64,000 nucleotides of DNA from JALOLV01 sp046295175 (GTDB lineage: Bacteria; Bacteroidota; Bacteroidia; Cytophagales; Spirosomataceae), in the NCBI GenBank assembly GCA_046295175.1, contig JBKBNY010000001.1:372001-436000 (forward strand), written 5' to 3'. Shown here piece by piece: positions 42,534 through 49,521 of this stretch. Below the pieces are notes generated by a model. That model searched no databases and was not told the DNA's origin. It saw only the letters and a list, made by a program, of their open reading frames with translations. The translations under genes were made by a program, and so were the position numbers. Positions within the stretch are counted from its first letter, which is position 1. The number at the start of each line of letters is the position of its first letter.

Positions 42534-43271
42534 TTATTGCCCAACCTTGTAGTTTGTCTGCTCGATGATAGACAACAACTTAGCTTTTCCGGCCAAAAAT
42601 GCTTTGTCGTACTCGTAGGTTTTGATAGATTTATCGAGAATCTCGTAGTTTTCATAATCCTGAAAAATGATTCCAGCTACTTCTTGACGTTTGGTAGCTT
42701 TCCGAAACCTCGGTCCACCGTTGTCATAAGCCAAATAATCCAAGGTCTTAGTATTTTGATTTATCCAATAACAAAACACATCATCGTGGTCTTTGCCACC
42801 GCCTTCGGCATCAAACCAAACCTTTATCTTATCGTAATCCTGACCATTTATTTGTACATAACCCAAATACTCTAAATTGACGGCCTTATCGAGTAGCTTG
42901 TAGGGCAACATCACAAAATACGCAATCGAATTAGTGCCTTCACGGTATTTTTCTTCGGCTTTTTGTGATAATGTTTGCTTTTCGCCATTAATCGTCCGTA
43001 CAAAGCTACTATCAGTCAGTACATCGGTAATTGTATTATTTAAAGAATCCTTCGTGGTGCGTTCATAACTGAATTTATCACCATTTTTATTGATTCTAAA
43101 ACGATACTTCCTGAAGTCGAACGAGACGTCAAACTTTTCGTAGTTGGTGCCACCATGTTTTTCAACACAAGATTCGATGATTTCTTGGGCTTTGGGGTCG
43201 TTCAGTTTATCGGATTTACTGCACGAAATCAATACGAATAATCCGAGAAATAAGCTTAAAGTGTTTTTCAT
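42534..43271 (-). CDS. DUF6503 family lipoprotein
   Basis: The 245-residue protein has a lipoprotein signal (LFVLISCSKSDKL). The body matches DUF6503: ESCVEKHGGTNYEKFDVSFD near the start and VWFDAEGGGKDHDDVFCYWI in the middle. The fold resembles LolA/outer-membrane lipoprotein-sorting-like proteins; function is unknown. It ends one base after the convergent Lrp stop. A minus-strand promoter with a candidate dyad lies at 43320-43364. Confidence 0.85.
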   Translation of the reverse strand: MKNTLSLFLGLFVLISCSKSDKLNDPKAQEIIESCVEKHGGTNYEKFDVSFDFRKYRFRINKNGDKFSYERTTKDSLNNTITDVLTDSSFVRTINGEKQTLSQKAEEKYREGTNSIAYFVMLPYKLLDKAVNLEYLGYVQINGQDYDKIKVWFDAEGGGKDHDDVFCYWINQNTKTLDYLAYDNGGPRFRKATKRQEVAGIIFQDYENYEILDKSIKTYEYDKAFLAGKAKLLSIIEQTNYKVGQ

Positions 43272-43319
43272 AATTTTTCATCGTCAGGTTTTGCAACCAG
43301 CCTTTGGTTTGTATTTTAG

Positions 43320-43364
43320 CAAAGATAAAGATTGATGTAATGAGCGGATGTCGTATAAATGACA
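43320..43364 (-). promoter_or_regulatory. Promoter of the DUF6503 gene with a Crp/Fnr-like dyad
   Basis: TATCTTTG (complement of 43320-43327) is a perfect minus-strand -7 element. The dyad TGTCGTATAAATGACA (43349-43364; half-sites TGTCRT around N4) has its 14-bp core exactly 22 bp upstream. The spacing matches the other boxes, but the half-site is different. Confidence 0.5.
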
Positions 43365-43453
43365 AATTACATAATTCATCGCAAAAAACAAAATCCTAAA
43401 GTTCTTTTATCAAGAGCTTTAGAATTTCACCAATTATACAAAAATCATTTTTC

Positions 43454-44260
43454 TTACTGATGTGCCGTCATTCCGCCCATTACTTTGTTCATAATCAATA
43501 CCTTGCCCCATCTTGGTACAGTTCTGAGCGAATAGACCAATGCTTTTGTCAATAATCCCGGCAAAACGGTTGTTTGCTTGCCCAATGCTCTCAATATAGG
43601 TACACCGATTTCAGAGGGTTTTTGCGACATACTCATTCTCATATTTGCTCGGTTGGCAAATCCGCTCGCAACTGGCCCAGGTGCAGCAGCCAGCACATCT
43701 ACCCCAAAAGGCCTCAATTCTACGGCCAATCCTTCGGCAAGTGTTTGTACATAAGCCTTTGTGGCAGCATAATTGGCGGCATTAGGTACGCCTTGAAAAG
43801 CCACCATCGAGCTCATCAAGATTATTCCTCCTCGCTTTTGTTGAGCAAATTGTTGGCTAAAATAATGCGTAATGTAAAGTAATCCTTCGCAATTGACACG
43901 CAGCATATCTATCTCATCGTCGATTTCATTATTGATAAATTTGCCCGAAGTACCGTAGCCCGCCGAAACTACCAACAACCCAACCGATAGGTCCGAAGCG
44001 ACTTTAAAAATGGCTTCATTAGTTTCGTATTGGGCAGCATCGCCATCCACAATTTTTACCGAAACCTTGTATTTTTGCTCAAACTCCGCCTTAATTTCTC
44101 TCAATTTCATTAGGTTTCGGGCATTTATGATGAGATTAAAACCCGACTCGGCAAGTTTAGTGGCAAGTTCGAGTCCGATACCCGAAGATGCCCCTGTTAC
44201 CACGGCCCACTGACCGTATTTCTCAATTAAACGTTTTTTTTCGTTATCTGATAATTTCAT
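43454..44260 (-). CDS. Short-chain dehydrogenase/reductase
   Basis: I start at ATG 44260, 17 bases inside the end of the upstream membrane-protein gene; the frame extends further but through that gene. The 268-residue SDR has TGASSGIGLELA, LLVVSAGYGTSG (NNAG replaced by VSAG), the catalytic serine in IILMSSMVAF and YAATKAY (YxxxK). Substrate unknown. It closes the minus-strand operon that begins with a Crp/Fnr gene at 45902. Confidence 0.88.
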   Translation of the reverse strand: MKLSDNEKKRLIEKYGQWAVVTGASSGIGLELATKLAESGFNLIINARNLMKLREIKAEFEQKYKVSVKIVDGDAAQYETNEAIFKVASDLSVGLLVVSAGYGTSGKFINNEIDDEIDMLRVNCEGLLYITHYFSQQFAQQKRGGIILMSSMVAFQGVPNAANYAATKAYVQTLAEGLAVELRPFGVDVLAAAPGPVASGFANRANMRMSMSQKPSEIGVPILRALGKQTTVLPGLLTKALVYSLRTVPRWGKVLIMNKVMGGMTAHQ

Positions 44261-45038
44261 TTTTTGAATGCTGTCTTGATTTAAAGAAAGGTTTTCCTTG
44301 AATAGCCTGAACCAACGTAAAGACAGAAAGCAACCCATAGAATACACCCACCAAAATGGTCAACTTGGTATCTTTAAGTACATAAAATGCTAAAATCGGC
44401 AATACCTGCATGGCGTGCATACCTATAAAATGAGATACCCGTGGGTCGCCAAATTTTGTACTCCAATTCAGAATCGGAAGCCCTTCACCGCCATCGGCTC
44501 CGCCAATGGTGTGAGAAAGCCTCGAACCCATCACAAATCCTTCAAAAGAGAAAATTACAAAAATCAGTAAGCCGAGGCGGATTCCCCAGACATAATATTC
44601 GGGCAAATCACTAAAACTATTCTGAAAAAATAAATACCCGACGTACGCCGTATAAATAGCTACCAAAGAAGCCGCCACAGCCATAAAAATATACATAACT
44701 CCATAAAATGGCGTGCTGATATTGTAGTGCGAAAGCTGCCCTCTACCTGCCTGAATGGCAATGTAGATGATTTCAAAACCCAATAGAATAATAATCGACC
44801 AATTGAAAAATTGGGTATTAAACGAAGGTAGATAATGGCAAAACCAAGCCATTGTCCATGAATACAGACAAATAGAAATGGCAAATTTGAATGGTTTAAT
44901 CCAAGCGTTGATATTATAAACTTGGGTTGTTGTGAATCGGGTCAGAATCAAAAAAATGATTGCTGCCACCATACAAATCAAACCAAAATAATAGAGTGTC
45001 TCGTTTCGAGATTTGAGTTCATAAATAAATTCTTGCAT
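44244..45038 (-). CDS. Conserved seven-helix membrane protein
   Basis: The start is ATG 45038, four bases after the preceding gene; the longer frame from 45131 would run through it. The 264-residue protein has about seven membrane helices and two conserved-looking loops, QAGRGQLSHYN and GADGGEGLPILNWSTKFGDP followed by RVSHFIGMHAMQVLP. The histidines and arginines in these loops suggest a functional site. I do not know the family's role. The gene is within the Crp/Fnr-headed operon. Confidence 0.72.
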   Translation of the reverse strand: MQEFIYELKSRNETLYYFGLICMVAAIIFLILTRFTTTQVYNINAWIKPFKFAISICLYSWTMAWFCHYLPSFNTQFFNWSIIILLGFEIIYIAIQAGRGQLSHYNISTPFYGVMYIFMAVAASLVAIYTAYVGYLFFQNSFSDLPEYYVWGIRLGLLIFVIFSFEGFVMGSRLSHTIGGADGGEGLPILNWSTKFGDPRVSHFIGMHAMQVLPILAFYVLKDTKLTILVGVFYGLLSVFTLVQAIQGKPFFKSRQHSKNEIIR

Positions 45039-45042
45039 TTGC

Positions 45043-45306
45043 TTATTGTTTAGATTCTGCTTGATTTTTAATCTCAAAAAGCCATAAATCGAGCAGTTTT
45101 TGTAGTTTTTTACCTTGAAAAGTTCTCTCAAATAAAGTCAACCAGCCATTTTGAGATTCTTCGGTGATGAGTTTACAACCGCTCGCTGGATAGACTGCCT
45201 TTGAGCATAAAGCCCCATATTTGCTACACAAATTATGAAGAATTGAATAAAGATTGATTTTGTCATTGATGTAATTTTTTGACAAAATTGGGGCCTCATT
45301 CGCCAT
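45043..45306 (-). CDS. Small hypothetical protein
   Basis: The 87-residue protein has no signal or membrane segment. It contains two cysteines in LCSKYGALCSK and ends in a helix (KLQKLLDLWLFEIKNQAES). I do not recognise it. It lies 17 bases after a Crp/Fnr gene and four bases before the membrane-protein gene, so it is part of their operon and likely real. Confidence 0.55.
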   Translation of the reverse strand: MANEAPILSKNYINDKINLYSILHNLCSKYGALCSKAVYPASGCKLITEESQNGWLTLFERTFQGKKLQKLLDLWLFEIKNQAESKQ

Positions 45307-45323
45307 AAAACGATAACAAATGT

Positions 45324-45902
45324 TTATAGTTTTGACGAATCTTCTTTTTTTAGTCGGCTCAAATGTACCGAAGTGATACCCAAATAAGAAGCAATCATGT
45401 GCTGAGGTACTCGATTATGAATATTTGGGAATACCTGCGTGATGGTTTCGTAACGTTGTTTGGGTGTAGAAAAATATTGGTTTTTGATTTGATTATCGTG
45501 AAAGACAAAATAAAATTCGGCAACCAATCGGCCTAATTTATCTCCTTGCTTGAGGTTTTGATAACCCCACTCAATAGTCTTGCGGGGCATCACCACCACT
45601 TCGGTAGTTTCTAAGGCTTGAATGTAATAAATAGAAGGCGTTTTTTGAATAAAACTGGCATAATCGGCAATAAATTGGTTTTCGACCGTGAAATTTGTGG
45701 TATGTTCAACTCCTTCGTTATCGACCAAAAGATTACGCGTTATGCCTTTACAAACAAAATAAACTTCGTTGCAAACTACGTCTGGAATACTCAAAAAGGA
45801 TTTCTTTTTGAATGTTTTTACATAACAATCACCCAATAATTGAATCATTTCTTCATCCGAAATATCAATCATTTGGTTTATTGCCGCTCTGAGTTGTTCC
45901 AT
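45324..45902 (-). CDS. Crp/Fnr family transcriptional regulator
   Basis: The start is ATG 45902; the longer frame runs back into tcdA. The 192-residue protein has the sensor domain (SIPDVVCNEVYFVCKGITRN) and the HTH TPKQRYETITQVFPNIHNRV, then PQHMIASYLGITSVHLSRLK, with the divergent recognition helix SVHLSRLK. It heads an operon with a small protein, a membrane protein and an SDR. No TTAAC-type box is seen before that operon, in keeping with the different helix. Confidence 0.9.
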   Translation of the reverse strand: MEQLRAAINQMIDISDEEMIQLLGDCYVKTFKKKSFLSIPDVVCNEVYFVCKGITRNLLVDNEGVEHTTNFTVENQFIADYASFIQKTPSIYYIQALETTEVVVMPRKTIEWGYQNLKQGDKLGRLVAEFYFVFHDNQIKNQYFSTPKQRYETITQVFPNIHNRVPQHMIASYLGITSVHLSRLKKEDSSKL

Positions 45903-45924
45903 AGTATCGGATTTAACGAAATTC

Positions 45925-46725
45925 TCATTCTTCTTTCTTAACAACCTTCTTTTTCTTCTTCTTTTTGGGCTTTGCCACGATTGGGCGTTTGGCAAGCTCG
46001 ATGTTGTACTCTAATAATTCTCGAATCACAACCGACGCACAAACCCCGCCAAAAGCCGCTGGCATATAAGAGATTGTACCATAAGCCGAGCGTTTGAAAT
46101 TGCTACCATCGGTCATTATCAACGAATCGGCATCGTTGGGTTCGGGCGAAAAAACTGCTTTGATTCCGCCGTTTACCTCCATTCTTCTGATTCTTTTACG
46201 AATATAATGGGCAAAGTTACACTGATAGGTATCGAGCAAATCAGTAACTTGGATTCGGGTCGGGTCGATTTTTCCGCCAGCCCCCATCGAGCTGACGATT
46301 CGCTGCCCTTTGCGATACGCCACCGAAAGCAAAGTAAGTTTTGGCGTGATGCTGTCGATGCAATCCATTACATAATCAAACTTTTGCTCCAAAATCTCCT
46401 CGCATTTTTGGGGCGTAAGAAACTCTTTGACTACATTCAGCCGCAACTCTGGGTTGATTGCCAGCAAGCGTTCGGCCATAATATCGGCTTTCGACACGCC
46501 ATGATTTGTTGCCAAAGCCGGTAGCTGGCGGTTTCGGTTTGTAGGGTCAACAACATCGCCATCTACGATTGTCATTTCGCCAACACCCGCTCGGCAGATA
46601 AATTCGGCAGCAAAAGAGCCTACTCCGCCAAGTCCCACGACCAAAACATGGGCATTTTGTAATTTCTGGATTCCTTCTTCTCCAACTAAAAGTTTAGACC
46701 TCGATAACCAACCTAAATCTGACAT
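45925..46725 (-). CDS. tcdA: tRNA threonylcarbamoyladenosine dehydratase
   Basis: The 266-residue protein is a ThiF/E1-like ATP-dependent enzyme: VLVVGLGGVGSFAAEFICRA (nucleotide loop), VDGDVVDPTNRNRQLPA and a C-terminal part typical of TcdA (formerly CsdL). It converts t6A at position 37 of tRNAs to the cyclic form. The tail ends in a lysine cluster (KPKKKKKKKVVKKEE), longer than usual. A minus-strand -7 element TAAGTTTG (complement of 46783-46790) lies in the end of the upstream hydrolase gene. Confidence 0.93.
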   Translation of the reverse strand: MSDLGWLSRSKLLVGEEGIQKLQNAHVLVVGLGGVGSFAAEFICRAGVGEMTIVDGDVVDPTNRNRQLPALATNHGVSKADIMAERLLAINPELRLNVVKEFLTPQKCEEILEQKFDYVMDCIDSITPKLTLLSVAYRKGQRIVSSMGAGGKIDPTRIQVTDLLDTYQCNFAHYIRKRIRRMEVNGGIKAVFSPEPNDADSLIMTDGSNFKRSAYGTISYMPAAFGGVCASVVIRELLEYNIELAKRPIVAKPKKKKKKKVVKKEE

Positions 46726-46779
46726 TAGTAATATTCTGTTTACGCTTTCAATTCGGCAGATTTGCGACTCTGCTCTACT

Positions 46780-47445
46780 TTACAAACTTAAATAATTTTC
46801 AAAAACAATCTGTTCTAATTCTTCTATCGAAATCTGTTTGATTTCGGCAATTTTTTCGTAGATACTTTTTATAGAAACCTCTTTATCGTCGGTCTCGATA
46901 AACAATTGATTGACAGGTATTTCAGCTACGACTTTAGCCGCATTTGAATCGTCTTTTAAGACGGCATCGCCAATTGATAAATAAAAGCCTTTTTCGATTA
47001 ATTGCTTGGCGATTTGCTCGTTTTGGTTGAATCCATGCACTATCATCGGTACTTTTGGGCGAATGATTTTTTTGATAGAAACCAATTCACTAAAACACCG
47101 AACGCAATGAATAATGACTGGCTTGCGGAGGTCTTCGGCAATACGAATTTGTTTGATAAAAACCTCTTCTTGGAGTTGCAGATTCGGGCCTTTCAGTCTG
47201 TCGAGTCCGCATTCGCCAATCAACCTAACCGATTGATTTTTAGCGAGTTCGACCAATTTATCAATCTGTAATTTGTAATTGAGTTCGTCAATAAACCAAG
47301 GATGAATACCGAGCGATATTGGCTCTCCATCAGATTCTAATTCAAAATTTTCGATATTTTCCTCGCCCTCCGGAATCTGCCGATTCAAAATTATCTGTTC
47401 GCCATCTTGTTTTATTCGATGATGGGCGTGTATATTTAGCAACAT
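46780..47445 (-). CDS. TatD family metal-dependent hydrolase
   Basis: The 221-residue protein has the TatD series of metal ligands: HAHH near the N terminus, GECGLDRLKG, IIHCVR, HGF and FIETDDKE. It is shorter than classic TatD (about 260) and lacks the opening aspartate motif DTHCH, fitting a compact branch common in Bacteroidota. Such enzymes are DNases or related hydrolases. A perfect minus-strand -7 element (complement of 47465-47472) lies 20 bases before the start. Confidence 0.85.
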   Translation of the reverse strand: MLLNIHAHHRIKQDGEQIILNRQIPEGEENIENFELESDGEPISLGIHPWFIDELNYKLQIDKLVELAKNQSVRLIGECGLDRLKGPNLQLQEEVFIKQIRIAEDLRKPVIIHCVRCFSELVSIKKIIRPKVPMIVHGFNQNEQIAKQLIEKGFYLSIGDAVLKDDSNAAKVVAEIPVNQLFIETDDKEVSIKSIYEKIAEIKQISIEELEQIVFENYLSL

Positions 47446-47514
47446 CTTAGCATTTTTAAGACCTCAAAATTAAAACAAGAATACGACAAACGACATTAAT
47501 TCTGCAAAAACTCC

Positions 47515-47979
47515 ATGAAAATCACTTTCAAATGCGTGCCTTTTGAACAACTTTCGCTAACCGAACTCTACAAAGCCATGACCCTCCGCCAAGAAGTTTT
47601 TGTAGTTGAGCAAAATTGCCCTTTTGTCGATGCCGACGGCAAAGACCCTTTGGCATGGCACTGCATGGGTTTTGACGATAACGGAGAATTGATGGCTTAT
47701 ACTCGCTTATTTGACATGGACGTTTATTACGATGGCTATACGTCTATCGGGCGAGTGGTGTCTTCGTCGAAAGCCCGTGGAACAGGAGTCGGGAAGGTAT
47801 TGATGCAAAAATCTATCGAACTCTGTACCGAACTTTTTGGCGAAAAACCCATCAAAATTGGTGCTCAGAAATACTTAGAAAAGTTTTACGAATCGTTTGA
47901 TTTTAGGTCAACAGGCGAAGATTACATCGAAGACGGAATTTTACATACTTACATGATAAAAAATGTATCCGTTAAATAA
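47515..47979 (+). CDS. ElaA-like GNAT N-acetyltransferase
   Basis: The 154-residue protein matches the ElaA group: LTELYKAMTLRQEVFVVEQN, CPFVDADGKDPLAWH, and the acetyl-CoA loop SSSKARGTGVGKVLM. The biological substrate of ElaA proteins is not established. It is transcribed away from the TatD-like gene with a 69-bp spacer. Confidence 0.9.
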   Translation: MKITFKCVPFEQLSLTELYKAMTLRQEVFVVEQNCPFVDADGKDPLAWHCMGFDDNGELMAYTRLFDMDVYYDGYTSIGRVVSSSKARGTGVGKVLMQKSIELCTELFGEKPIKIGAQKYLEKFYESFDFRSTGEDYIEDGILHTYMIKNVSVK

Positions 47980-48085
47980 CTTTTTACATTAAAATCATTG
48001 ACTTGTAAGCCATAAATTGATTTTTTTTGTTTTACTTAGATTAGGATAATTACTGATTGTCAGGCAGTTATCTAACATAGCTTTC

Positions 48086-48135
48086 CTAATCTACGAATAT
48101 ACGATGCCCAAATAGTAGATTAGCATATACATTTG
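48086..48135 (+). promoter_or_regulatory. Inverted repeat and promoter of the oxygenase gene
   Basis: CTAATCTAC (48086-48094) and GTAGATTAG (48115-48123) are perfect 9-bp inverted arms 20 bp apart. TACATTTG (48128-48135), a perfect -7 element, follows at once, 36 bp before ATG 48172. The arms flank the -33 region and could bind a dimeric regulator. Confidence 0.6.
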
Positions 48136-48171
48136 TACTTCTGATGATGGAAACCCCAAAAAACAGAAGTC

Positions 48172-49251
48172 ATGATGTCCCCAAATTTTGACTCACAGTT
48201 TCTCGAATCAAACCGTTCGATTGGAGACTCTGTGGCTGACCGTGTAGTTTTTGAATTGTTGAAGGCGAAAGGTCATAATTATTTAAGAGAATTGATGCCC
48301 TTTTTGGGCGATTTCAGAAACGTTGATTACTACTCGCAAGACCCAATCTTGCAGGCGTATTTCAATCAAAACGCAGTATTACCCGCTTGGGCCGACCTCA
48401 AGCGAATTGATAACGCATGTAATCTCTTCAAGTCCTATTTCATTCCAATCGGAATGGCTTTAGGCTGCTATGCCTTACCGTATTGTTATCTCGCTGCCGA
48501 CGGTGCTCAGGTACTGAATTTATCTCGCCGAATCAAAGACGATACCACCAAACGTATCATGGAAACCTCAGATTTTGTGAATGGGGTGTTGAATAAAAAT
48601 GATTGGTACAATGGCAAAAACCTCATCAGAATCTTGAAAGTGAGGCTTTTACACGCAATGGTACGTGGATTTGCCAGCCAAAGCAAACAATGGCAAGCCG
48701 AGTGGGGAATCCCTATCAACCAAGAAGATATGGCGGGTACAAATTTGGCGTTTTCGTATATTTCGATAACGGGTTTGAAGAAAATGGGGTATCGGATTTC
48801 GACCCAAATGCAAGACGATTACATACACACTTGGGCGGTGATTGGAGCTATTCAAGGGATTCGCACCGAACTACTACCCCAGAACCTCGAACAATCTATG
48901 CTGCTGGATAAACAAATTGCGAGAAGGCTTTTCAAGGAGTCGGAAGTCGGTAAAGACTTGATGAAATCGCTGATTGAGGGCTTACAAGCAATAAAACCGT
49001 ACCCAATTGTCAAAAACTTCCCGATTGCTCAAGCTCGAATCCTTTTGGGCGATGAATATGCCAAAATGCTGGGAGTTCCGAGGTATCGTTTTGAAGAAGG
49101 GGTGATTAAATCAATGACCTACATGAATAGTGGCTACAACGCCATAAAAGACTTTTTTAGGCTACAAAACAATAGGTTTGTGATTGCTATTGAGAATTTC
49201 TTTTATCACAATATCTTAGCAACGCATATTCACGAAACAAACCCTGCTTGA
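48172..49251 (+). CDS. MpaB/latex-clearing-like oxygenase (DUF2236)
   Basis: The 359-residue protein has the DUF2236 layout: a long all-helical body with RLLHAMVRGFASQSKQWQAE and WGIPINQEDMAGTNLAFSYI, the region that in rubber oxygenase and MpaB-type proteins holds the heme-ligand histidine and an arginine. It probably binds b-type heme and acts on a hydrophobic substrate. ATG 48175 is an equal choice of start. The gene has its own promoter with an inverted repeat, and a strong terminator overlaps its stop codon. Confidence 0.82.
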   Translation: MMSPNFDSQFLESNRSIGDSVADRVVFELLKAKGHNYLRELMPFLGDFRNVDYYSQDPILQAYFNQNAVLPAWADLKRIDNACNLFKSYFIPIGMALGCYALPYCYLAADGAQVLNLSRRIKDDTTKRIMETSDFVNGVLNKNDWYNGKNLIRILKVRLLHAMVRGFASQSKQWQAEWGIPINQEDMAGTNLAFSYISITGLKKMGYRISTQMQDDYIHTWAVIGAIQGIRTELLPQNLEQSMLLDKQIARRLFKESEVGKDLMKSLIEGLQAIKPYPIVKNFPIAQARILLGDEYAKMLGVPRYRFEEGVIKSMTYMNSGYNAIKDFFRLQNNRFVIAIENFFYHNILATHIHETNPA

Positions 49252-49270
49252 CGTAAGCAGGGTTTTTGTT
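49239..49270 (+). terminator. Intrinsic terminator overlapping the oxygenase stop codon
   Basis: AAACCCTGCTT (49239-49249) pairs perfectly with AAGCAGGGTTT (49255-49265) across a five-base loop and runs into TTTTGTTTT. The TGA stop (49249-49251) lies in the stem-loop. Confidence 0.9.
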
Positions 49271-49521
49271 TTATGCTTTTTCCTATATATGAATTTACTA
49301 TTCCGAGATTTAAGACAAATTCATCGTAATGATAAAAATATCTCAAGATAGTTTTCTTCAAAATCTTAACCTTTTCATTTGCCTACGTTATTTCACAATC
49401 AGATAAAAAGACTCTTGAATCCTGATTGAAGAATCCAAGAGTCGATATAATAGAGCAAAGAAGTGAAAAGTACAGGAATTACCCCAGCTAAACTACTGAT
49501 TATTAGGCAAGTAGATGAAAA

